Position numbers and translations under genes: made by a program. Shown here in pieces: positions 1 through 6,638 of a stretch of DNA of 8,215 nt. Location of the stretch: contig CAILTZ010000034.1 in the NCBI GenBank assembly GCA_903837255.1, forward strand, positions 1-8,215, in the 5' to 3' direction. Each line of letters begins with the position of its first letter. Positions within the stretch are counted from its first letter, which is position 1. Source of the DNA: an uncultured Pirellula sp. (lineage in GTDB: Bacteria; Planctomycetota; Planctomycetia; Pirellulales; Pirellulaceae). Below the pieces are notes generated by a model. It was not told the DNA's origin and did not search any database. It saw only the letters and a program-made list of their open reading frames with translations.

Positions 1-3000
1 CACGCGCACTGGGTATCGCCGGCAATGAGTCATATCCGATTCCCGCAGATCTTTGCAATGTCGATATGTATCGGCAGAGCAAAGCCGATGCTGCCTCCAA
101 GAGCCTTTCTTGCGCACAGTGCCACACCAATGTCGGCAACATGCATCCACCCAATTCAGTGAACATCGGTTGCACCGATTGCCACGGTGGAAACGCAAAT
201 GACTTTACCAAACAAGGCTCGCACGTCCAACCAAAATACCCCGCACTTTGGCCCACTGCCGCCAATCCCGTTCGAACCTATGCACTGCTCAACTACGAAA
301 GCCCCGAGTTCGTCCGTTTCATGAACCCCGGGGATCTGCGCATCGCGCACATCGCCTGCGGTCAATGCCATGCGAACGAAGTCCTCCAGCTCCGTAAAAG
401 CATGATGACCCACGGATGTATGCTCTGGGGGGCTGCAATCTACAACAACGGCGGATCTCCGACCAAATGGTCTAGCTACGGCGAAAGCTATTCGATGTAC
501 GGCAAACCCCAACGCATGCAGACCGTGCCGGCTCCCTCGCAGTACGATATCGACTTCAAAGGCATCCTGCCCTATCTAGACCCACTGCCACGCTTCGAAG
601 CCTCCCAGCCAGCTAATATCCTCCGTATTTTTGAACGCGGGGGACGCTTTCGATCAGAAATCGGTATCCCAGAACGGACCGAGGAACCAGGCCGACCCCG
701 GGAACGACTCAGCAACCGTGGACTAGGCACCGAGAATCGTACCGACCCGGTCATGGTCGGTTTGCAAAAGACTCGTCTTCTGGACCCAACCCTGAACTTC
801 CTGGGCACCAACGACCATGCCGGTGACTACCGATCCAGCGGTTGCAGCGCCTGCCACGTGATCTATGCCAACGACAGATCTCCTATGGCTTCGGGCCCCT
901 TCGCCAAGTACGGTCACCGTGGTCTTGCCGCAGCCGAGAAAGACGACTGGGTCCAGTTCGTCGATCCGACGATCCCCAAGGATGAACCGGGTCACCCGAT
1001 CCAACACATGTTCACCAACAGCATTCCTACCAGCCAATGCATGGTCTGCCATATCCACCCCGGTACCACGGTGATCAATACCTACCTGGGCTTCATGTGG
1101 TGGGACAACGAAACCGATGGCCAGTGCATGTATCCAAAAACCCAAAAAGATCCAACCGCCGAAGAGATGGTCGAGGCCTCTTGGTCGAACCCTGAGGAGT
1201 CCTCCGCCCGAGGTCTATGGGGGGACCCCGAGTTCCTCTCTCGCGTGAGCGAACTGAATCCATTCCTCAAGCACACCCAGTTCGCCGACTTCCACGGCCA
1301 CGGCTGGGTCTTCCGCGCCGTGTTCAAAAAGGATCGCCAAGGCAACTTGCTCGACCACGAAGGCAAGCAGGTCGAGCAACCCTCGACTCCTGCCCTGATG
1401 GCCGCTATGGAACCCTCGGATGAATTCGAGAAAATCCACGGCAAACAGCGCGACGGTGTCCCAGTCCACTTGATGGATATCCACACCGAAAAAGGAATGC
1501 ACTGCGTCGATTGCCACTTCTACCAAGACGGCCACGGGGATACCAAGCTCTATGGTGAGGTTCGCGCAGCGATCGAAATCCAATGCATCGACTGCCACGG
1601 CGATGCCTCGCAAAACCTGATCGAAAAAGTCGACGGCCAACTTCGAAGCGGACTACCAGCCCAGCTCACCACCAGCGGTCCTGCTTCCGGCGAAGAACCC
1701 ACCAACCTTCTGGCTCTCCGCACCGCCTTTGGCCAGCCCCGCTTCGAGATCCGTCGCGTTCCAGGTCGCAAACCAGTCTTGATCCAACGCAGCAACGTCG
1801 AAAAAGGTCTCGAATGGGTCGTCACTCAAACCGCCGAAACGATCGACCCTGCAAGCGAATCCTACAATCCTCGCAGCCACATCGCTAAAACCGTCCAAAT
1901 GGATCCAGACGGCCAGATGCGCTGGGGTGGGAAACCCTCCGAGGAGAAATGCGCACATAGCAACAAGAATATGAATTGCATCGCTTGCCATAGCTCATGG
2001 AACCCTAGCTGCTTCGGTTGTCACCTGCCCCAAAAAGCCAACCTGAAAACCCCGAACCTACACAACGGTGGCGAAATTTCGCGCAACCGTATCTCGTATA
2101 ACTTCCAAACGCTCCGCGATGATGTCTACATGATCGCTCGCGACGGGAACGTGACTGGGAACCGTATCGGGCCAGCTCGCAGCTCCTGCGCGATCCACGT
2201 CGGTAGCTACAACTCCAACCGAGAATCGATCTACGTCCAACAACAGACCATCAGCGGCGAAGGCCTCAGCGGGATCGCCTTCAGCACCAACGTACCTCAT
2301 ACTGTTCGAGGCGGAACCGGCTGGGATCCCACCCACGCAACCCGCCCACCAGGGACCTACGAAACCAAATCATGCTCCGATTGCCACCTGTCGCTCAACA
2401 ACGATAACAACGCGATCATGTCGCAGCTGCTCATGCAAGGCACCGGCGCGACAAACTTCATCGGCAAATACTGCTGGGTCGGTGCCGGTGAACATGGCCT
2501 CGAAGGTATCGTCGTTACCGAGCAAACCGAACCACAAGCCGTTTTCGGTAGCAGCCTTCATCAAGTCGCCTACCCTGAAAATTATAGAAAACACGTCGAA
2601 GAACACCACCGCGAGCTCGAACACGCTCACGAACATCCCGGCAAAGACATCCTCGAAGCCTTCAGCCCTCGTTTCAACAAACCAGAGATCCTCTCGCTGC
2701 AGCATCGCGGTGAATACTTGTATGCGGCATGTGGAGAAGGCGGACTGCGGATCTTCGATATCGCCTTCATCGATCACAAAGCGTTCGCTGAACGGATTAC
2801 CACCGCTCCGGTATCTCCTCTAGGCCAAAAATTCTACGTGCGTACCAAGTACGCTACGAGCGTGGCTGCACCCACGACAATCGCTCCAGATCCGACCCGT
2901 ACTCACCGACCGGAAAACTTCGAACAAGCTGTCCCGGCCCTTTATGCCTATATTTACGTGACCGACAAGTACGAAGGTCTCGTGATGGTCTCGGCCGCTT

Positions 3001-3890
3001 CGCTGCTGGACGGCAAACCAGACAACAACTTCCTAAAGAAAGACGTGGTTTTCAACCCTAACGGATTGCTCTGCGGTGCTTCGGCCGTGACGATCGCGGG
3101 CAATTACGCTTATGTTTGCTGCGACGCTGGTCTGGTCGTGATCGATCTGACTGAACCCACCACACCCAAAGTCGCCTCGGTCGTGGGACACGAACTGCTG
3201 CACCATCCTCACTCGGTGGCCGTCCAGTTCCGCTATGCGTTTGTATGTGATGAAGAAGGTGTAAAAGTATTCGATGTTACCGAACTTGGACATCCTGAGC
3301 ATGTCCATACAGTTGAACTCCATGATGCTCACAGTATCTACCTGGCTCGAACCTATGCCTACGTCGCCGCAGGACACCAAGGTTTGGTGATCCTCAACAT
3401 CGCCAACCCAACCGAAGCGTTCATCGATCAGATCTACAACGCCGACGGTGAAATCAACGACGCACACGATGTGAAACTAGGGATCACCAACGTCAGCCAG
3501 TTCGCTTATCTCGCCGATGGAAAGAACGGGTTGCGAGTGATCCAACTGACGAGCCCCGAAGTCCCCGGCAACGATGGCTTCTCGCCTCGACCCAACCCTT
3601 GTTTAGTCGCCACTCGAAAACTCCCCAAGGACGGTCATGCCCTGTGCGTTTCTCGCGGAATCGACCGAGATCGCGCCGTCGACGAATCAGGAAATCAAAT
3701 CGCTGTCTTCGGACGAGTCGGAGCCCGCCCGCTAAATCGTCAAGAGGTCATGCGCATGACTCGCAGACCCGACGGCAGCATCTTCCAGGTCAGCGACGAT
3801 CCGTTCGACAGCCGCGTGTACGAGTTTCCATCGACGATCAAGAAGCTCGAAACGGCCAGGGCTCTTGGCACCGATACGATCCAACGCTAA
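1..3890 (+). CDS. Decahaem (or more) c-type cytochrome fused to LVIVD-repeat propeller, 5' partial
   Basis: Probable exported electron-transfer protein. The frame is open from the first full codon at 3 to TAA at 3888-3890, giving at least 1,295 residues. The ATG at 66 is probably internal: nothing after it resembles a signal peptide, which haem attachment in the periplasm requires, and the codons before it are open and protein-like. Ten CxxCH haem-binding motifs lie at 111, 171, 357, 843, 1038, 1503, 1584, 1977, 2010 and 2373; the eighth and ninth are only six residues apart. A His-rich connector (about 2557-2641) leads to about six repeats, 2680-3567, each ending in a strand like GLVVIDL (3129), GVKVFDV (3258), GLVILNI (3381) or GLRVIQL (3528). 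This matches the LVIVD repeat of beta-propellers. No transmembrane segment is seen in the window. Substrate and partners are unknown. The cytochrome and propeller assignments are firm; the physiological role is not recognisable. Confidence 0.9.
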   Translation, partial: RALGIAGNESYPIPADLCNVDMYRQSKADAASKSLSCAQCHTNVGNMHPPNSVNIGCTDCHGGNANDFTKQGSHVQPKYPALWPTAANPVRTYALLNYESPEFVRFMNPGDLRIAHIACGQCHANEVLQLRKSMMTHGCMLWGAAIYNNGGSPTKWSSYGESYSMYGKPQRMQTVPAPSQYDIDFKGILPYLDPLPRFEASQPANILRIFERGGRFRSEIGIPERTEEPGRPRERLSNRGLGTENRTDPVMVGLQKTRLLDPTLNFLGTNDHAGDYRSSGCSACHVIYANDRSPMASGPFAKYGHRGLAAAEKDDWVQFVDPTIPKDEPGHPIQHMFTNSIPTSQCMVCHIHPGTTVINTYLGFMWWDNETDGQCMYPKTQKDPTAEEMVEASWSNPEESSARGLWGDPEFLSRVSELNPFLKHTQFADFHGHGWVFRAVFKKDRQGNLLDHEGKQVEQPSTPALMAAMEPSDEFEKIHGKQRDGVPVHLMDIHTEKGMHCVDCHFYQDGHGDTKLYGEVRAAIEIQCIDCHGDASQNLIEKVDGQLRSGLPAQLTTSGPASGEEPTNLLALRTAFGQPRFEIRRVPGRKPVLIQRSNVEKGLEWVVTQTAETIDPASESYNPRSHIAKTVQMDPDGQMRWGGKPSEEKCAHSNKNMNCIACHSSWNPSCFGCHLPQKANLKTPNLHNGGEISRNRISYNFQTLRDDVYMIARDGNVTGNRIGPARSSCAIHVGSYNSNRESIYVQQQTISGEGLSGIAFSTNVPHTVRGGTGWDPTHATRPPGTYETKSCSDCHLSLNNDNNAIMSQLLMQGTGATNFIGKYCWVGAGEHGLEGIVVTEQTEPQAVFGSSLHQVAYPENYRKHVEEHHRELEHAHEHPGKDILEAFSPRFNKPEILSLQHRGEYLYAACGEGGLRIFDIAFIDHKAFAERITTAPVSPLGQKFYVRTKYATSVAAPTTIAPDPTRTHRPENFEQAVPALYAYIYVTDKYEGLVMVSAASLLDGKPDNNFLKKDVVFNPNGLLCGASAVTIAGNYAYVCCDAGLVVIDLTEPTTPKVASVVGHELLHHPHSVAVQFRYAFVCDEEGVKVFDVTELGHPEHVHTVELHDAHSIYLARTYAYVAAGHQGLVILNIANPTEAFIDQIYNADGEINDAHDVKLGITNVSQFAYLADGKNGLRVIQLTSPEVPGNDGFSPRPNPCLVATRKLPKDGHALCVSRGIDRDRAVDESGNQIAVFGRVGARPLNRQEVMRMTRRPDGSIFQVSDDPFDSRVYEFPSTIKKLETARALGTDTIQR
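111..2387 (+). other. Multihaem region: ten CxxCH haem-attachment motifs
   Basis: The motifs are CAQCH, CTDCH, CGQCH, CSACH, CMVCH, CVDCH, CIDCH, CIACH, CFGCH and CSDCH, all in the same frame as the cytochrome gene. They occur partly in pairs (111/171, 1503/1584, 1977/2010) separated by long haem-free stretches, notably 372-842 and 1599-1976. A CxxH without the second cysteine (CAIH, near 2187) is probably not a haem site. More haem motifs could lie upstream of the window, so ten is a minimum. Confidence 0.93.
2680..3567 (+). repeat. About six LVIVD-like propeller repeats in the cytochrome C-terminus
   Basis: Diverged protein repeats of roughly 35-60 residues share the pattern aromatic-x-aromatic (YLYAA, YIYVT, YAYVC, YAFVC, YAYVA, FAYLA), a short Gly/acid turn, then a G-L-x-V/I-x-D/x-hydrophobic strand. 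The G-L strands begin at 2742, 2976, 3129, 3258, 3381 and 3528. The first two units are longer and less regular; the last four are evenly spaced. LVIVD repeats are known to build beta-propellers, and six units would suit a closed six-bladed ring, though ring closure is inferred. The repeat is visible in protein, not as a DNA repeat. Confidence 0.75.
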
Positions 3891-3901
3891 ATCACATGTC
3901 C

Positions 3902-3906
3902 AGGAG
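3902..3906 (+). promoter_or_regulatory. Ribosome binding site fixing the oxidoreductase start
   Basis: AGGAG lies six bases before the ATG at 3913. An in-frame ATG at 3865 would sit inside the upstream cytochrome gene and add 16 residues (starting MAPIRSN) before the nucleotide-binding fold. The ribosome binding site and the normal family N-terminus favour 3913. Confidence 0.75.
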
Positions 3907-3912
3907 TGCATC

Positions 3913-5091
3913 ATGGTGCGTATCGCAATGCTAGGTTGCGGCCTGATCGGTGATTTCTACGCCCAAGCTCTCCTGGGCCAGCGCAGCCGAGATCAAATCC
4001 GGATCGCTTATTCTCGGACCAATGACCGTCTCGAACAGTTCGTCAGCAAATGGAAGATCCCCAGCGGAACGACCGATATGCTCGAGGCTATCGAACATCC
4101 AGAGGTCGACGCGGTGGTCATCGCTACTCCAAACCATATGCACGAACATGCGGCTTGTGCCGCCGCACAAGCTGGCAAAGCTGTCCTGTGCACCAAACCC
4201 CTCGGCCGAAATGCACAGGAGGCTTATCGGATGCTCCAAGCCGTCGAGAAAGCCGGCGTCTTTCATGGATATCTCGAAGACCTCGTCTACACCCCAAAAA
4301 CCCTCAAAGCCCTCGCGTCGGTCCGAGATGGTAGCCTAGGAAAAATCCTCTGGGTGCGTTCCCGCGAAACACATCCCGGACCCCATAGCTCCTGGTTCTG
4401 GAACAAAGAACTCGCCGGAGGCGGTGCCATTGTCGATATGGGTTGCCATTGCATCGAAATCGCCCGAAGTTTCATCGGCAAGAATATTCGCCCCATCGAA
4501 GTCGTCTGCTGGGGGGCAACCCAAGTCCATCCGATCGACAGCGAAGACCATGCGATCGGATTGGTTCGCTACGAAAACGGGGCCATCGGACAATTCGAAG
4601 TCAGCTGGTCGTTCCGCGGTGGAATGGACCTACGCGATGAAGTCGTCGGCACCGAAGGAACCATCTGGCTCAATCACTGGCTCCGAACCGGTATCGAAAT
4701 GTTCTCGTCGGTAGGTAGTCAAACCTACGTCGCCGAGAAATCCGAAAGCTCCAAAGGTTGGATGTTTCCTGTCGGAAACGAGGTAAGTGCGCTTGGGTAC
4801 CTGGATATGTTCGAGGACATGCTCAACGCATTCGATGCTGGTCAAACCCCTCGCGAAACCTTCTTCGATGGCTATGTCGTCAACTCCATCGTCGATGCAG
4901 CTTATCGATCGATCCAATCCAAACGCTGGGAACCGATCCAATTAGAACGATGGGATTACACCAGCAGCTACGACACCAATGTCGCAAAACAAGACAGCGA
5001 ATTCGAGATCATCAAACGTGAACTCTTGCCCGACGGTTCCGAGCGGCTGATCGTCAAGAATCGGAAAACCGGGCAGATCGAAAATCGCTAG
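3913..5091 (+). CDS. Gfo/Idh/MocA family NAD(P)-dependent oxidoreductase
   Basis: 392 residues, normal length for this family of dehydrogenases acting on sugars, polyols and related compounds; the substrate cannot be read from sequence. The N-terminal Rossmann fold carries GCGLIG at residues 8-13, and the loop TPNHMHEH at 72-79 is typical of the family. The usual E-K-P motif appears as T94-K95-P96, keeping the catalytic lysine. The C-terminal domain has [11 protein letters not shown] at 169-179 with D175 and H179 as the expected catalytic pair. No signal peptide or Tat motif is visible, so it should be cytoplasmic. The start at 3913 is 22 bases after the cytochrome stop, and no terminator is visible between them, so co-transcription is likely. 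The last residues (about 360-392) form a charged tail beyond the usual fold. Family assignment is secure; the specific reaction is unknown. Confidence 0.93.
   Translation: MVRIAMLGCGLIGDFYAQALLGQRSRDQIRIAYSRTNDRLEQFVSKWKIPSGTTDMLEAIEHPEVDAVVIATPNHMHEHAACAAAQAGKAVLCTKPLGRNAQEAYRMLQAVEKAGVFHGYLEDLVYTPKTLKALASVRDGSLGKILWVRSRETHPGPHSSWFWNKELAGGGAIVDMGCHCIEIARSFIGKNIRPIEVVCWGATQVHPIDSEDHAIGLVRYENGAIGQFEVSWSFRGGMDLRDEVVGTEGTIWLNHWLRTGIEMFSSVGSQTYVAEKSESSKGWMFPVGNEVSALGYLDMFEDMLNAFDAGQTPRETFFDGYVVNSIVDAAYRSIQSKRWEPIQLERWDYTSSYDTNVAKQDSEFEIIKRELLPDGSERLIVKNRKTGQIENR
5088..5091. other. Interlocked stop codons of two convergent genes (CTAG)
   Basis: The palindrome CTAG supplies TAG to the plus-strand oxidoreductase (5089-5091) and TAG to the minus-strand methyltransferase (5090-5088). 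The two genes therefore overlap by four bases with no intergenic space, and any terminator for either transcript must lie inside the opposing coding sequence. Confidence 0.95.
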
Positions 5092-5891
5092 AAATCCTCT
5101 TCCTCGATCTTAAAAGTAGGCTGCTGCATAGAACCTACGAGCCGATCAAACTCCTCGGGCGAGACTCCATCTCGACGGACTCCTTGGCCTCGGTATATCT
5201 GTAGGCCTTGTTTTCTCGATAAGATTTCTCGCCTCGAGCGAAATTCAGGCGGATCTGGCCAATCTACTTCGATGTTCGTCCACTCGAACAAGCTTGGCAA
5301 ATTCTCGCACAGGTAATCCCAATACGCCTTGCGATCGGTTTGCAAAAAGATTTTTCCCTGCGGCGTTAACCTTCGATACATCCAACCGATGTACTCAGGC
5401 GTCAACATCCGACGCTCTGCCGCGACCGGGTCAGCATGAGGTTGCGGATGGTAGATATGAATCTCCGAGAGGCTCGCATCTCCGCACAGCTCGGTCAGGA
5501 ATCGCCAACCATCGACAACTGCAAATCGAACATGCTGCAAACCTCGCTGATTGGCTCGGCGTGTCCCATAGCGGATCACCGCCGGCAGTGAGTCGATCGC
5601 AAGATGGTTGCATTCGGGCCGAAGCACGCAGCTTGCAATCGTATAGCGACCATTCCCGCATCCGATGTCGACGACCATCGGAGCCTCTCGGCCAAAGATG
5701 CTAACCCAATCGACGGGGCTCGCGTCGGGGATCCGCTTCAGTGCACATTGTGTCCATTGCTCCTTGGGAACAATTGGACCTGCGATCGGGATTCCAAATT
5801 CGTATTCGGTCTGGCCCGGCTCGAGCACAGGTGCCGGAGGGGCTTTGCGAGGCACTCGACGATGGTACCTGCTCGGACGTCTTGAACTCAT
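5088..5891 (-). CDS. TrmB-like tRNA (guanine-N7-)-methyltransferase, divergent catalytic motif
   Basis: 267 residues. The family uses S-adenosylmethionine to methylate N7 of G46 in the tRNA variable loop, in the cytoplasm. The SAM-binding motif DIGCGNG is at 75-81, followed by an acidic residue after strand two (D100), VVDGWR at 125-130 and the family's T-D-x-x-x-Y signature as TDRKAY at 185-190. The stretch that is normally F-P-D-P-W followed by a basic R-H-x-K-R-R run here reads [14 protein letters not shown] (148-161), so the usual Asp is Gln and the Trp is His. The N-terminus (1-20) is basic and Pro-rich. The ATG is two bases after the upstream stop, with no clear ribosome binding site, so translation is probably coupled to the preceding gene. 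It may be a lineage-specific TrmB or a methyltransferase with a changed target, so no gene symbol is assigned. Confidence 0.8.
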   Translation of the reverse strand: MSSRRPSRYHRRVPRKAPPAPVLEPGQTEYEFGIPIAGPIVPKEQWTQCALKRIPDASPVDWVSIFGREAPMVVDIGCGNGRYTIASCVLRPECNHLAIDSLPAVIRYGTRRANQRGLQHVRFAVVDGWRFLTELCGDASLSEIHIYHPQPHADPVAAERRMLTPEYIGWMYRRLTPQGKIFLQTDRKAYWDYLCENLPSLFEWTNIEVDWPDPPEFRSRREILSRKQGLQIYRGQGVRRDGVSPEEFDRLVGSMQQPTFKIEEEDF

Positions 5892-5893
5892 GT

Positions 5894-6412
5894 TTACCGA
5901 TCACACTGAAGGTATCGCTGGCCGATCTCGACGTAATGACGCCAACCTCGATCGATCATCGCGAGCTCTGTCTCGCCGCATTCTCGTATGATCTTACCCG
6001 GAAGTCCCATAACTAGCGAGCGTGGAGGAACGATTTGTCCTTCCCGCACCAATGCACCAGCCGCGACGATCGATCCACTGCCGATCACCGCACCGTTGAG
6101 AATCGTCGCACGCATTCCGATCAAACAATCCGATTCAACCGTCGCGCCATGCACAATCGCCCCGTGGCCAACCGTCACACGCTGGCCGATCACAAGCGGA
6201 TATCCCGGGTCGGCATGCAGGCAGACCAAGTCCTGGATGTTCGTAAAATCTCCAATGCTGATCGTGTCGGCATCGCCTCGCATCACCGCACCAAAAAGGA
6301 TCGTGCACGAGCGACCTATGCGGACGTTTCCTCGCACCGTAGCATTGGCAGCAATGTAGCACTCGGGCCCTACAAGCTCTCGGCGGAACGACAAATCGAT
6401 CGAATCATCCAT
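5894..6412 (-). CDS. Gamma-class carbonic anhydrase-like hexapeptide-repeat protein
   Basis: 172 residues, the usual size of compact gamma-carbonic anhydrase homologues (the YrdA/PaaY/CaiE type). Hexapeptide-repeat strands, I/V/A-G-x-x-x-x in style, run from about 19 to 127 and should form a left-handed beta-helix, normally a trimer. The zinc ligands correspond to H66 (VCLHAD), H83 and H88 (VGHGAIVHGA). R45 and D47 (in MRGDAD), Q60 and D61 match the other conserved active-site positions of the archaeal Cam enzyme. The gap from the first to the second zinc histidine is only 17 residues, so Cam's acidic proton-shuttle loop is absent. It could hydrate CO2 or bind another small substrate; many such homologues have no measured activity. 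It leads a two-gene operon with the methyltransferase, whose ATG follows its TAA by two bases. Confidence 0.9.
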   Translation of the reverse strand: MDDSIDLSFRRELVGPECYIAANATVRGNVRIGRSCTILFGAVMRGDADTISIGDFTNIQDLVCLHADPGYPLVIGQRVTVGHGAIVHGATVESDCLIGMRATILNGAVIGSGSIVAAGALVREGQIVPPRSLVMGLPGKIIRECGETELAMIDRGWRHYVEIGQRYLQCDR

Positions 6413-6418
6413 TTCAGG

Positions 6419-6422
6419 CTCC
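6419..6422 (-). promoter_or_regulatory. Ribosome binding site of the gamma-carbonic anhydrase-like gene
   Basis: On the minus strand GGAG lies six bases before the ATG at 6412, supporting that start. There is no comparable site before the downstream methyltransferase, which fits coupled translation. Confidence 0.6.
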
Positions 6423-6491
6423 GTAACAGATCAAGGTCAGATAACTCGTGGACAGCCGTATTGAGCGAACCGCCCACGTTGGTCTGGTCGG

Positions 6492-6497
6492 ATTATA
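6492..6497 (-). promoter_or_regulatory. Possible -10 box for the carbonic anhydrase-like/methyltransferase operon
   Basis: ATTATA on the plus strand is a perfect TATAAT on the minus strand. Transcription would begin near 6485, giving a leader of about 73 bases. No good -35 sequence is found 16-19 bases upstream and there is no TG extension, so the call rests on one hexamer and is weak. Confidence 0.3.
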
Positions 6498-6604
6498 GCG
6501 ATCCTATCGAGTACGCTTGGAGAACCACCCTCGGATTTTTCAAGGTTCCACGAGAAGGACCTCAAGCATGGGGAAAAATTAGATACTCGGTGGAGTTCCC
6601 TCCA

Positions 6605-6632
6605 TTGACTTAGCACCGGCTCACAGAATAGT
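6605..6632 (+). promoter_or_regulatory. Possible sigma70-type promoter of ftsK
   Basis: TTGACT (6605-6610, five of six to consensus) is followed after 16 bases by AATAGT (6627-6632, four of six). The start of transcription would fall at about 6638-6640, which is the ATG itself. No Shine-Dalgarno sequence precedes that ATG, consistent with a leaderless message. Planctomycete promoter consensus is poorly known, so confidence is low. Confidence 0.35.
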
Positions 6633-6638
6633 ACTGAC

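Larger units (their letters stand above)
6413..6638. other. Divergent intergenic region, 226 bases
   Basis: This stretch separates the minus-strand carbonic anhydrase-like gene from plus-strand ftsK and must carry the start signals of both. I see no convincing gene in it; a plus-strand open frame running through from the carbonic anhydrase-like gene to 6613 has no recognisable protein character. It contains an A/T-rich block at 6576-6585, a small perfect inverted repeat TGGAG-TTCC-CTCCA (6591-6604) directly before a possible -35 box, and candidate promoters on each strand. Confidence 0.8.

Noticed and set aside
66..68. ATG at 66 as the start of the cytochrome gene
   Set aside because: The frame is open before it to the window edge, the preceding codons look like protein, and no export signal follows the ATG although a c-type cytochrome needs one.
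723..1640. Long antisense open frames within the cytochrome gene
   Set aside because: Their products show no family motifs and are explained as shadows of a GC-rich coding strand with ten conserved haem motifs.
2187..2198. CAIH as an eleventh haem site
   Set aside because: It lacks the second cysteine of CxxCH; attachment through a single cysteine would be exceptional and nothing else supports it.
3865..3867. ATG at 3865 as the start of the oxidoreductase
   Set aside because: It lies inside the cytochrome gene, has no ribosome binding site and adds residues before the Rossmann fold; 3913 has AGGAG at proper spacing.
6591..6604. Inverted repeat TGGAG-TTCC-CTCCA as a terminator
   Set aside because: The stem is only 5 bp, no T-run follows, and no gene ends nearby on either strand; an operator is at most a possibility.
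6035..6613. 192-codon plus-strand open frame across the carbonic anhydrase-like gene and the intergenic region
   Set aside because: Most of it is antisense to a gene with a full active site; the extension into 6413-6613 has no recognisable motif, and its start lacks a ribosome binding site.
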